NCBI RefSeq assembly: GCF_030403745.1
Contig: NZ_JAQMWP010000007.1
Span: forward strand, 186,001-250,000
Source of the DNA: Streptomyces sp. S.PB5
Lineage (GTDB): Bacteria > Actinomycetota > Actinomycetes > Streptomycetales > Streptomycetaceae
Direction of reading: 5' to 3'
Length of the DNA: 64,000 bases
Shown here: one piece after another, positions 32,414 through 40,716 of the stretch
How the letters are laid out: every line of letters starts with the position of its first letter
Numbering within the stretch: the first letter of the stretch is position 1
The notes under the pieces: model-generated
Told to the model about the DNA's origin: nothing
The model's database searches: none
What the model saw: only the letters and a program-made list of their open reading frames with translations
Made by a program: the position numbers and the translations under genes

Positions 32414-33712
32414 ATGTCGATGTCGAAAGGGTCCAACACTCCGGTGCCGACGACGGCGCTGCGGGTCGAACTGGGCTGGAGCACGGGACCGGGCGTACCC
32501 GACGCCGACGCGTCGGCGCTGCTCCTCGTGGGCGGAAAGGTCCGCTCCGACGGCGACTTCGTCTTCTACAACCAGCCGGCGCACACCTCGGGCGCCGTCC
32601 GCCACGAGGGCAAGCAGAACGTCGGCGGCCGGGTGATCGACACACTTCTCGTCGACCTCGCGCGCGTGGAGCCCGCCGTCGAGACGGTCGTCCTGGCCGC
32701 CTCCAGTGACGGCGGGTCGTTCGGGCAGGTGCCGGGCCTCTACATCGAGGTCAAGGACGCCGCCCAGGGCACCGTGGCCGCCCGCTTCGACAGCGCGGGC
32801 GCCACCGTCGAAACCGCTTTCGTGCTCGGCGAGTTCTACCGCCGCCAGGGCAGCTGGAAGTTCCGTGCCGTCGGCCAGGGCTACAGCAGCGGGCTCGAAG
32901 GGCTGGCCACGGACTTCGGGATCACGGTGGACGAACCTCAGCAGGCGGCGCCGCCCGCCCCGGTGGCCCCGCCGGTCACCGCTCCTCCGGTCCCCGCTCC
33001 CGCGGTCACGGCCCCGCCGGTGACCATGCCGCCGCCTCCGGCCGCCCCGCCGGCACCCCCGGCCGCCCAGCCGGTCCGGCTCACCAAGGTCACGCTCACC
33101 AAGGCGGCCCCGTCGGTCTCGCTGACCAAGCAGGGCGGCACCTCGGGCGCGATGCGCGTGAACCTCAACTGGGAGGTCCGCAAGCAGTTCTCGGGCTGGG
33201 CGAGCAAGCTGGGCCGCCCGGTCGCGATGCACAACGACCTCGACCTGGACCTGTGCGCCCTGTACGAGCTCACCGACGGCAGCAAGGGCGTCGTCCAGGC
33301 CCTCGGCAACGCCTTCGGCTCACTGCACCAGCCGCCGTTCATCCATCTCGACGGCGACGACCGCACCGGCGCCGTGACCAGTGGCGAGAACCTCACCGTG
33401 AATCTCGACCACAAGCAGTACTTCCGGCGCATCCTCGTCTTCGTGACCATCTACGAGGGCGCCCGCTCCTTCGCCGACCTGCACGCCACGGTCACCCTGC
33501 AGCCGCAGTACGGCGCCCCGATCGACTTCTCGCTCGACGAGTGCACCGTCCCCTCGACGGTGTGCGCGCTCGCCCTGATCACCAACACCGGCTCCGACCT
33601 CGTCGTCCAGCGCGAGGCCCGCTATCTGGTGCCCGAGCGCGGGGTGAGCCCGCAGCGCACCGTCGACTACGCCTACGGCTGGGGCATGAACTGGACCCCC
33701 GGCCGCAAGTGA
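32414..33712 (+). CDS. Tandem TerD-domain protein
   Basis: 432 residues. The N-terminal TerD domain (about 1-175) has LRVELGWSTGPGVPDADASA, VRSDGDFVFYNQPAHTSG and YIEVKDAAQGTVAARFD, the calcium-binding type seen in tellurite-resistance TerD. A Pro/Ala-rich linker covers residues about 178-225. A second, more diverged domain has AMHNDLDLDLCALYELTDG, PPFIHLDGDDRTGAV and FVTIYEGARSFADLHATV. TerD proteins in Streptomyces take part in membrane and differentiation stress functions; no other ter gene is nearby. I chose the ATG at 32414 after GGGGGCGG; GTG/ATG codons at 32399 and 32402 and an ATG at 32420 are in frame. It is convergent with the next gene, with a 4-base gap. Confidence 0.88.
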   Translation: MSMSKGSNTPVPTTALRVELGWSTGPGVPDADASALLLVGGKVRSDGDFVFYNQPAHTSGAVRHEGKQNVGGRVIDTLLVDLARVEPAVETVVLAASSDGGSFGQVPGLYIEVKDAAQGTVAARFDSAGATVETAFVLGEFYRRQGSWKFRAVGQGYSSGLEGLATDFGITVDEPQQAAPPAPVAPPVTAPPVPAPAVTAPPVTMPPPPAAPPAPPAAQPVRLTKVTLTKAAPSVSLTKQGGTSGAMRVNLNWEVRKQFSGWASKLGRPVAMHNDLDLDLCALYELTDGSKGVVQALGNAFGSLHQPPFIHLDGDDRTGAVTSGENLTVNLDHKQYFRRILVFVTIYEGARSFADLHATVTLQPQYGAPIDFSLDECTVPSTVCALALITNTGSDLVVQREARYLVPERGVSPQRTVDYAYGWGMNWTPGRK

Positions 33713-33716
33713 GGGA

Positions 33717-34895
33717 TCAGCTCTCGTCGCCGACCACGGCGTCCGGACGCGCGTAGGTGCGGCCCTTCCAGGCCGCGCCGCGCCCCCGGTGGTGCTGGAC
33801 CGCCGAGTCGACGGTCATCAGCAGATACAGGAACGCCGTGAACGGCAGCAGGGGAGCGAGCCACAGCGGCTGCCGGTAGTAGCGGAGCATCGGGACGTAC
33901 GTCCCCGTCATCACCAGCCACGCGAGGCCGCCGAGGACCGCGGTCGTCGTACCGCCCGCGGCGAGCCCGACGACGAGGGCGACCGGCGGCACCAGGTAGA
34001 CCAGCGCGAGCCCGATCACCGTGCCGGTCAGCAGGAACGGGCTGTGCCGCAACTGCGCGTAGGCACTGCGCGAGACCATGCGCCACAGGTCGTGCAGGCG
34101 TGGATACGGACGCACGCTGTCCACCCGTTCGGCCAGCCCCAGCCAGATGTGACCGCCGCCGCCCTTGACCGCCCGCGCGAGAGCCACGTCGTCGATGACG
34201 GCGTGCCGGATCGCGTCCGGGATCCGGGCCCGCTCGGCGGTCTCCGCGCGCAGCAGCACACAGCCGCCCGCCGCGGCCGCCGTCCGCGACCCCCTCCTGC
34301 CGATCCGGCGGAAGGGATACAGCTGGGCGAAGAAGTAGACGAACGCCGGCACCACCAGCCGCTCCCACAGGCTCTCCACCCGCAGCCGGGCCATCTGGGA
34401 CACGACGTCGAACCCGCCGGTGCGGGCCGCCGCGACCAGCTCCCGCAGGCTCTCCGGCTCGTGCGCGATGTCGGCGTCCGTCAGCAGCAGATACTCGGGC
34501 TCACGCGCGCGTGCCAGGCCGATGCCGTGCCGCACCGCCCACAGCTTGCCCGTCCAGCCCGGGGGCGGTTCGCCGGGCGAGCCGACGGTCAGCGGCAGTC
34601 CGCCGTACCGCCGCGACAGTTCCCGGGCCAGCTCCCCGGTGCCGTCCGAGCTGCCGTCGTCGACCAGGAAGACCTCGGCCCGCCCCGGATATTCCTGGGC
34701 CAGCAGCGACGGAAGACTGGCGGGCAGGACCGCGGCCTCGTCGCGCGCGGGGACGACGACGCAGACGTGAGGCCAGTCGTCCGGCTCCCGGCGCTCGGGC
34801 AGTCTGACGTCGGTGCGCCAGAAGAAGCCCTGGCAGAGCAACAGCCACAGCCAGGCGGCGAGAGAAGCGGCGGCGGTCCACGTCATGGCGCTCAC
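33717..34895 (-). CDS. Family 2 glycosyltransferase, HpnB-like
   Basis: 392 residues. An N-terminal membrane helix (AAASLAAWLWLLLCQGFFW) precedes a GT-A domain: VCVVVPARDEAAVLPASLPS, FLVDDGSSDGTGELA, the metal motif LLTDADIAHEP and the later DDVALARAVKGGG. Two to three C-terminal helices include LVYLVPPVALVVGLAAG. The arrangement matches hopanoid-associated glycosyltransferase HpnB, although no squalene-hopene cyclase gene is in the window. The GTG at 34895 is chosen; the ATG at 34886 is an alternative. It is divergent from the racemase-like gene with 57 bases between. Confidence 0.8.
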   Translation of the reverse strand: MSAMTWTAAASLAAWLWLLLCQGFFWRTDVRLPERREPDDWPHVCVVVPARDEAAVLPASLPSLLAQEYPGRAEVFLVDDGSSDGTGELARELSRRYGGLPLTVGSPGEPPPGWTGKLWAVRHGIGLARAREPEYLLLTDADIAHEPESLRELVAAARTGGFDVVSQMARLRVESLWERLVVPAFVYFFAQLYPFRRIGRRGSRTAAAAGGCVLLRAETAERARIPDAIRHAVIDDVALARAVKGGGGHIWLGLAERVDSVRPYPRLHDLWRMVSRSAYAQLRHSPFLLTGTVIGLALVYLVPPVALVVGLAAGGTTTAVLGGLAWLVMTGTYVPMLRYYRQPLWLAPLLPFTAFLYLLMTVDSAVQHHRGRGAAWKGRTYARPDAVVGDES

Positions 34896-34952
34896 GTGCG
34901 CAGTGTGCCCCACAGGACCGGCCCGGAAGGGCGCATCGTCTATCGTGGCCGG

Positions 34953-35735
34953 GTGAAGATCGCGCTCATGGACTCCGGAATCGGCCTGCTGGCGGCCACC
35001 GCCGCGGTACGGCGGCTGCGCCCCGACGCCGATCTCGTCCTCTCTCTCGACCCCGACGGCATGCCCTGGGGACCGCGGACTCCCGAGGACCTCACCCGGC
35101 GCGCCCTGGCCGTCGCCGAGGCCGCCGCCGCGCACGAGCCCGCGGCGCTGATCGTCGGCTGCAACACCGCCACCGTGCACGCGCTGCCCGCCCTGCGCAC
35201 CCTCCTGGAACCCGCGCTGCCGGTCATCGGCACCGTCCCGGCGATCAAGCCGGCCGCGGCCGGTGGCGGACCCTTCGCGATCTGGGCCACGCCCGCCACC
35301 ACCGGCAGCCCCTACCAGCGCGGTCTCATCAAGGACTTCGCCGACGGGGTCACCGTCACCGAAGTTCCCTGCCACGGCCTTGCCGAGGCCGTGGAGCACG
35401 CCGACGAGGCGGCCATCGACGCCGCCGTCGCCGCGGCTGCCGCACTGACCCCCGACGATGTGACGACCGTCGTCCTGGGCTGCACCCATTACGAACTCGT
35501 CGCCGAGCGGATCCGTGCCGCCGTCCAGCGCCCCGGCACCGCGCCGCTCGTCCTGCACGCCTCCGCCGGCGCCGTCGCCGCCCAGGCGCTGCGCCGGATC
35601 GGCGAGCAGCCCGCCCCGCAGGCCGCCGGCGGCACCCTCACCGTCCTGCTGAGCGGACGCGAGGGCACGCTGCCCACGGCCGCGCTGGCGTACGAGGAAG
35701 GCCGGCTCCTCCAGGCGGTCGCCCCCGCCCACTGA
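34953..35735 (+). CDS. Glutamate/aspartate racemase-family protein
   Basis: 260 residues. It carries the paired catalytic cysteines of cofactor-independent racemases: VGCNTATVHAL (Cys70) and LGCTHYELV (about Cys176), plus Asp7 in LMDSGIGLLAA at the place of the MurI motif. The sequence WATPATTGSPYQRGLI fits the family's substrate loop. It could make D-glutamate for peptidoglycan, but the N-terminal motif is degenerate against classic MurI (DSGVGGL), and Streptomyces normally has a murI elsewhere, so this is likely a paralog. It starts GTG 34953; an ATG at 34968 is possible but would lose part of the first strand. Confidence 0.78.
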   Translation: MKIALMDSGIGLLAATAAVRRLRPDADLVLSLDPDGMPWGPRTPEDLTRRALAVAEAAAAHEPAALIVGCNTATVHALPALRTLLEPALPVIGTVPAIKPAAAGGGPFAIWATPATTGSPYQRGLIKDFADGVTVTEVPCHGLAEAVEHADEAAIDAAVAAAAALTPDDVTTVVLGCTHYELVAERIRAAVQRPGTAPLVLHASAGAVAAQALRRIGEQPAPQAAGGTLTVLLSGREGTLPTAALAYEEGRLLQAVAPAH

Positions 35736-35828
35736 CCGAGCGTGACAAAAGGGACGGGTCAGCCCACCGGCCCACCCGGCGTTCGCTACGCGCTACCCGC
35801 ACGGCGAATCCTGAGTAACCTCGTAGTC

Positions 35829-36374
35829 ATGAGGGACCACCCCCACGGCGAGAACACGCCGCATCCCGACGTCTGGACCGGACGCGCCACCAACCGGGTC
35901 CAGTGGCTGCTGGCGCTCGTCGGCGCCGCGTGCATGGCGCTCGGCATCGAGCTGGCCGTCGACTCGGCGTGGACCTCCGGCATCGCCCCGCTCGCGATGG
36001 CCGTCGTCGGCTGCATCGCGGCCGGTCTGCTCGTCCTCTTCGGCACCCTGGCCTTCGTGCACGTCGCGCTCAAGGTCGACGAGGAGTCCCTCGAAGTGCG
36101 CTGCGGCCACATGGGTCTGCCGCGCCGCCGCATCCTGCTGTCGAACGTGGCGGGTGCCGAGGTCGACGCCCACATCACCCCGCGCCACTGGGGCGGCTGG
36201 GGCTACCGCTGGCGGCCCGAGAAGGGCACCGCCGTCGTTGTACGCCGTGGTGAGGGCGTGGTGCTGCGGCTGTGGGACGGGCACACGTTCACGATCACCG
36301 TGGACGACGCGGAGGCGGCCGTGCAGATCATCAGGGACCGACTGCACCCGCGCGCCCACGGCACGACGCACTGA
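35829..36374 (+). CDS. Two-helix membrane protein with a PH-like cytoplasmic domain
   Basis: 181 residues. Two adjacent transmembrane helices cover residues about 22-75 (LLALVGAACMALGIELAV and MAVVGCIAAGLLVLFGTLAF). The soluble C-terminus is a beta-rich domain: LKVDEESLEVRCGHMGLPRR, RILLSNVAGAEVDA, TAVVVRRGEGVVLRLWDG, and ends with FTITVDDAEAAVQIIRDRL. This looks like a bacterial PH-type domain. The ATG at 35829 sits 93 bases after the racemase stop. It is convergent with the O-antigen-ligase-like gene, with a single base between. Function unknown. Confidence 0.72.
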   Translation: MRDHPHGENTPHPDVWTGRATNRVQWLLALVGAACMALGIELAVDSAWTSGIAPLAMAVVGCIAAGLLVLFGTLAFVHVALKVDEESLEVRCGHMGLPRRRILLSNVAGAEVDAHITPRHWGGWGYRWRPEKGTAVVVRRGEGVVLRLWDGHTFTITVDDAEAAVQIIRDRLHPRAHGTTH

Positions 36375-36375
36375 G

Positions 36376-37425
36376 TCACGGAGCCGGCCGGTCACCGCGC
36401 GGGCGTCCGTCGTCGGCCAGGGGGCGGGCCGTGGCCAGCCCGGCCAGCAGTCCGGCGCCCACCGAGACCGTGGTGAAGCTGAGCGCGTTGCCGACCGCGG
36501 CGATCGCCGCGAGTGCCGTCAGCGCCGCGCCCGCGGTGAGCGCGACCGGAGTGGGGCGAGGGGAGCGCCACAGCGTGTAGAGCAGCCAGCAGAAGGCGGC
36601 GGCGAGCAGCACCACACCGACAACGCCCTGTTCGGCGGCCTGCTGGAGCGGCGCCGAGTGCGGTTTGCCGTCCGACTGCAGGGTCTGGGCCGCCGTGGTG
36701 CTGAGCTCGCCGAAGCGTCCGGGACCCACGCCGAGGGCGGCGTCCCGGTGCGCCAGGTGCAGCGCGTCGTGCCACAGCTCGATCCGCTGCCGGGTCAGCT
36801 GCCCCTCCAGCGACACGGCGAGCCCCTCCGGCACCGCCCGGCCGGCGACCGCCCAGACCAGCCCGGTCACGGCGGTCGACGCCAGGAACAGTCCGGCGAA
36901 GCCCGCGGCCCGGTGATGACGCATCCGGCCGGCGGCGAGCGAGCTCAGCAGCACCGCGGCACAGGCGGCGGAGCCGCCGACCGACCCCAGGACCGCGGCG
37001 GTCACCATGATCCCGACGGCCAGGACCCGTAGGCCCAGCCGCAGCGCAGGCGCCCGTACGGCCCAGGCGGCACAGCACGCGGCGCCCGTGGCCAGCACCA
37101 GGACGGCGGCCGTGGCGCCGGCGTGGCCGAGCGGTGCGACGACCTCGGGACCGGCGGAGAGATGCGGGGCGGCCGCGGCGAGAGCGACCCCGGTGAGCGC
37201 CGCCGCGCCCAGCCCCGCGACCGGCAGGATCGCTCCGCAGATCCGTCCGGCCGCATAGCCGGCGGCCACGGCGAGGACGGCCAGCAGCACGCCCTCGGGG
37301 CGGCCGTCGTGCACGGCAGCCGTGATCAGGGACCAGCCGGCGCAGGCCCCGAGCACCACGACACCCGTCGCGTCCGAAACGTTTCGTCTGTCGCCCTCTT
37401 CCGCCGGACCGGCCGCAGACGTCAT
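36376..37425 (-). CDS. O-antigen-ligase-like polytopic membrane protein
   Basis: 349 residues with about ten hydrophobic helices. The loop between helices holds QRIELWHDALHLAHRDAALG, GVGPGRFGELSTTAAQTLQS and GKPHSAPLQQAAEQGVVGVV, which match the signature periplasmic loop of the Wzy_C/O-antigen ligase family (the R, H and E residues that handle lipid-linked sugar). In Gram-positive bacteria such proteins join or polymerise cell-wall glycans. The ATG at 37425 is chosen; a GTG at 37440 is possible. It lies divergent from lnt across a 236-base gap with no other gene. Confidence 0.75.
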   Translation of the reverse strand: MTSAAGPAEEGDRRNVSDATGVVVLGACAGWSLITAAVHDGRPEGVLLAVLAVAAGYAAGRICGAILPVAGLGAAALTGVALAAAAPHLSAGPEVVAPLGHAGATAAVLVLATGAACCAAWAVRAPALRLGLRVLAVGIMVTAAVLGSVGGSAACAAVLLSSLAAGRMRHHRAAGFAGLFLASTAVTGLVWAVAGRAVPEGLAVSLEGQLTRQRIELWHDALHLAHRDAALGVGPGRFGELSTTAAQTLQSDGKPHSAPLQQAAEQGVVGVVLLAAAFCWLLYTLWRSPRPTPVALTAGAALTALAAIAAVGNALSFTTVSVGAGLLAGLATARPLADDGRPRGDRPAP

Positions 37426-37661
37426 CCCCGTTGACCCCACCCGACCCCCCGAACCGGTCGCCCCCGCGACCTGTGCCGGACCCAGGTCGTACAGCCGCCT
37501 GACCGGCGGTACGACAAAGGCTCCGGCGTCACGGTAACGGGTGATGGGCGTTTTGTGGACGCGTTGCGCAGGACGGGTGCGTCAGGAGCGGGCGCGGGCG
37601 TCCCGTGCCACCGATCCGACCGCGCTGTCGGCGCCGAGGTCACCGGCCGTACACTCCCGGA

Positions 37662-39272
37662 GTGACCGTCACCGCAACATCCGTGGACGAGTCGGACCAG
37701 CAGCAGCCGGCAGCGCCCGCCTCCCGCGCGGCCCGCCTCAAGCGCTTCGTCCCGGCTCTCGCCGCCGCGCTCTCCGGAGTGCTGCTCTACGTCAGCTTCC
37801 CGCCCCGCACCCTGTGGTGGCTCGCCCTGCCGGCGTTCGCCGTCTTCGGCTGGGTGCTGCGCGGCCGCAGCTGGAAGGCGGGCCTGGGCCTCGGCTACCT
37901 CTTCGGCCTCGGCTTCCTGCTGCCGCTGCTGGTGTGGACCGGCGTGGAGGTCGGCCCCGGCCCCTGGCTGGCCCTCGTGGTGATCGAGGCGGTCTTCGTC
38001 GCACTGGTCGGCGCGGGCATCGCCACGGTGTCGAAGCTGCCCGGCGCCCCGCTGTGGTCGGCCGCCCTGTGGATCGCAGGGGAGGCCGCACGCGCGCGCG
38101 TGCCGTTCAACGGCTTCCCCTGGGGCAAGATCGCCTTCGGCCAGGCCGACGGTGTCTTCCTGCCGCTCGCCGCGGTGGGCGGAACCCCGGTCCTCGGCTT
38201 CGCGGTCGTCCTGTGCGGCTTCGGGCTGTACGACGTCGTCCGTCTGGCCGTGGAGAAGCGTCGAGGCCAGGAGATACGGCGGTCCGCGGCCGCCGTCGCC
38301 CTGCTGAGCCTGACCGCCCCCGTGATCGGCGCCGTCGCCGCCCGCCCGTTGGTGAGCGACAAGGCCGAGGACGGCACCGCGACCGTCGCGGTCATCCAGG
38401 GCAACGTGCCCCGCGCGGGACTCGATTTCAACGCCCAGCGCCGGGCCGTCCTCGACTACCACGCGCGCGAGACCGAGAAGCTGGCCGCCCAGGTCAAGGC
38501 CGGCGAGAAGCCCAGGCCCGACTTCGTGCTGTGGCCCGAGAACTCCTCCGACATCGACCCCTTCGCCAACGAGGACGCGCGTGACGTCATCGACACGGCG
38601 GCCAGGGCGATCGGTGTGCCGATCTCGGTCGGCGGAGTCGTCGAGCGGGACGGCAAGCTCTACAACGAGCAGATCCTGTGGGACCCGGTGAAGGGCCCGA
38701 CGGACACCTACGACAAGCGGCAGATCCAGCCGTTCGGCGAGTACCTCCCGCTGCGCTCGCTCATCGGGGCGATCAACGGCGAGTGGACGTCCATGGTCCG
38801 CCAGGACTTCAGCCGCGGCACCGAACCGGGCGTGTTCACCATGGCCGGTGCCAAGGTCGGCCTGGTCACCTGCTACGAGGCGGCCTTCGACTGGGCCGTG
38901 CGCTCCGAGGTCACCGACGGCGCCCAGCTGATCTCCGTACCCAGCAACAACGCGACCTTCGACCGCAGCGAGATGACCTACCAGCAGCTCGCCATGTCCC
39001 GGGTCCGCGCCGTCGAGCACAGCCGGACCGTGACCGTGCCGGTGACCAGCGGCGTCAGCGCGATCATCATGCCGGACGGACGGATCACCCAGAAGACCGG
39101 CATGTTCGTCGCCGACAACCTCGTCCAGAAGGTGCCGCTGCGCTCCTCGCAGACGCCCGCCACGAAGCTGGGCATCCTGCCGGAGATGCTCCTGGTACTG
39201 GTCGCCGCGGGCGGCCTCGGCTGGGCGATCGGATCCGGCCTGCGCAACAGGCGGGCGGGAACGGCCAGTTAG
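37662..39272 (+). CDS. lnt: Apolipoprotein N-acyltransferase
   Basis: 536 residues, the expected size. Six to eight membrane helices (first PALAAALSGVLLYVSFPP) precede a nitrilase domain. The triad is visible: Glu in FVLWPENSSD, Lys in YDKRQIQPFGEYLPLR, and Cys in VTCYEAAFDW. It N-acylates lipoproteins at the outer face of the membrane after Lgt and LspA. Two lnt genes are common in Streptomyces, so this may be one of two. The start is GTG 37662. The Nudix gene follows 10 bases later and may be co-transcribed. Confidence 0.92.
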   Translation: MTVTATSVDESDQQQPAAPASRAARLKRFVPALAAALSGVLLYVSFPPRTLWWLALPAFAVFGWVLRGRSWKAGLGLGYLFGLGFLLPLLVWTGVEVGPGPWLALVVIEAVFVALVGAGIATVSKLPGAPLWSAALWIAGEAARARVPFNGFPWGKIAFGQADGVFLPLAAVGGTPVLGFAVVLCGFGLYDVVRLAVEKRRGQEIRRSAAAVALLSLTAPVIGAVAARPLVSDKAEDGTATVAVIQGNVPRAGLDFNAQRRAVLDYHARETEKLAAQVKAGEKPRPDFVLWPENSSDIDPFANEDARDVIDTAARAIGVPISVGGVVERDGKLYNEQILWDPVKGPTDTYDKRQIQPFGEYLPLRSLIGAINGEWTSMVRQDFSRGTEPGVFTMAGAKVGLVTCYEAAFDWAVRSEVTDGAQLISVPSNNATFDRSEMTYQQLAMSRVRAVEHSRTVTVPVTSGVSAIIMPDGRITQKTGMFVADNLVQKVPLRSSQTPATKLGILPEMLLVLVAAGGLGWAIGSGLRNRRAGTAS

Positions 39273-39282
39273 GGTCAGGAGT

Positions 39283-39762
39283 ATGCCTACTCCTGACTTC
39301 ATCCGTGAGATCCGGGCCTCCGCCGGGCACCAGCTGCTGTGGCTGCCCGGCGTCAGCGCCGTCGTCTTCGACGACGCGGGGCGGGTCCTGCTGGGGCAGC
39401 GCGCGGACAACCACAAGTGGACGGTGATCTCCGGCATCCCGGAACCCGGGGAGCAGCCCGCGGCCGCGGCCGTGCGCGAGGTGCAAGAGGAGACGGGCGT
39501 GGACTGCGTCGTCGAGCGGGTCGTCCTGGTCCGGAGCGGCTCGGAGGTCACCTACCCCAACGGCGACAGGTGCCAGTTCATGGACATCACCTTCCGCTGC
39601 CGGGCCGTCGGCGGCGAGGCGCGCGTGAACGACGACGAGTCGCTGCAGGTGGGGTGGTTCGAGGTGGACGCGCTGCCGTCCATGGGGGAACGCCAACTGT
39701 TCCGGATCAAACAAGCACTGTCCGATGAACCCACATGGTTCGAGCCCATGAGTTTCGAATGA
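39283..39762 (+). CDS. Nudix hydrolase
   Basis: 159 residues. The Nudix box spans residues 51-73: GIPEPGEQPAAAAVREVQEE followed by TGV, an intact GX5EX7REUXEEXGU. The N-terminal part, HQLLWLPGVSAVVFDDAGRVLLGQR, is a typical strand pair for NTP or sugar-nucleotide hydrolases. The C-terminal half, with FMDITFRCRAVGG, gives no clear substrate call. It may form a unit with lnt (10 bases). No terminator is visible before the next gene at 39817. Confidence 0.9.
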   Translation: MPTPDFIREIRASAGHQLLWLPGVSAVVFDDAGRVLLGQRADNHKWTVISGIPEPGEQPAAAAVREVQEETGVDCVVERVVLVRSGSEVTYPNGDRCQFMDITFRCRAVGGEARVNDDESLQVGWFEVDALPSMGERQLFRIKQALSDEPTWFEPMSFE

Positions 39763-39816
39763 AGTATGGGCGTTGACCACATGGGGCGAGCCAGGGGTGC
39801 TGCCTAGGGTCGAACC

Positions 39817-40626
39817 ATGACCCCGCCCAGCGCCCTTCAGGACCGCGCCTCCTCACCCCTGTCCTCGCTCGACCTCGGCGGCCGCACCGCTCTCGTCACC
39901 GGCGCCGCCAGTGGCATCGGCCGCGCCTGCGCGCTGCGGCTCGCGGCCGCCGGGGCGAAGGTCAGAGCGGTCGACCGGGACGCACGGGGCCTGGAGGAGC
40001 TCGCCGACGGGGCCCGGGGTCTCGCGGGCGCCGTGGAGCCGCACGTCCTCGACCTGACCGACCTGGACGCCGCCGAACTCGCCGCCGCCGGCACCGATGT
40101 CCTCGTCAACAACGCCGGGCTCCAGCTGGTGCGCCCCATCGAGGAGTTCCCGCCCGAGGTCTTCCACACGGTGCTCACCGTGATGCTGGAGGCACCGTTC
40201 CGGCTCCTCCGGGGCGCCCTGCCCCATATGTACGGGCAGGGGTGGGGCCGGATCGTCAATGTGTCCTCGGTCCACGGTCTGCGGGCCTCGGCGTTCAAGT
40301 CGGCGTACGTGGCGGCCAAGCACGGCTTGGAGGGACTCTCCAAGACCGCCGCCCTGGAGGGCGCACCCCATGGCGTCACCTCGAACTGTGTGAACCCCGC
40401 CTATGTGCGCACCCCCCTGGTCGAGAAGCAGCTCGCCGATCAGGCCCGGGCGCACGGCATCCCCGAGGAACGCGTCCTCACCGAGGTGCTGCTCCAGGAC
40501 AGCGCGGTCAAGCGGCTCATCGAGCCCGAGGAGGTCGCGGAGGCCGTGGCGTACCTGTGCAGCCCGCAGGCGTCCTTCGTGACCGGCACGTCCCTGGTGA
40601 TGGACGGGGGCTGGACGGCGCACTGA
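39817..40626 (+). CDS. 3-hydroxybutyrate dehydrogenase (SDR family)
   Basis: 269 residues, classical short-chain dehydrogenase. The cofactor motif is TGAASGIGRACAL; LVNNAGLQLVRPIEEFP follows; catalytic Ser lies in VNVSSVHGLRAS, and Tyr/Lys in SAYVAAKHGLEG. The C-terminal VMDGGWTAH and the NAGLQ and VHG motifs are those of D-3-hydroxybutyrate dehydrogenases, which oxidise 3-hydroxybutyrate to acetoacetate with NAD. A PucR-type regulator follows on the same strand and an organic-acid MHS transporter faces it, consistent with uptake and use of hydroxybutyrate or a similar acid. Confidence 0.88.
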   Translation: MTPPSALQDRASSPLSSLDLGGRTALVTGAASGIGRACALRLAAAGAKVRAVDRDARGLEELADGARGLAGAVEPHVLDLTDLDAAELAAAGTDVLVNNAGLQLVRPIEEFPPEVFHTVLTVMLEAPFRLLRGALPHMYGQGWGRIVNVSSVHGLRASAFKSAYVAAKHGLEGLSKTAALEGAPHGVTSNCVNPAYVRTPLVEKQLADQARAHGIPEERVLTEVLLQDSAVKRLIEPEEVAEAVAYLCSPQASFVTGTSLVMDGGWTAH

Positions 40627-40716
40627 GCCGTGGGGCGCGCCGGGTCTCCCACAAGGCCGTGCCCTCGGCGGGGTTGTCCACAGGGCTGACGAGCCGACCG
40701 TGCGATGAGGAATCCT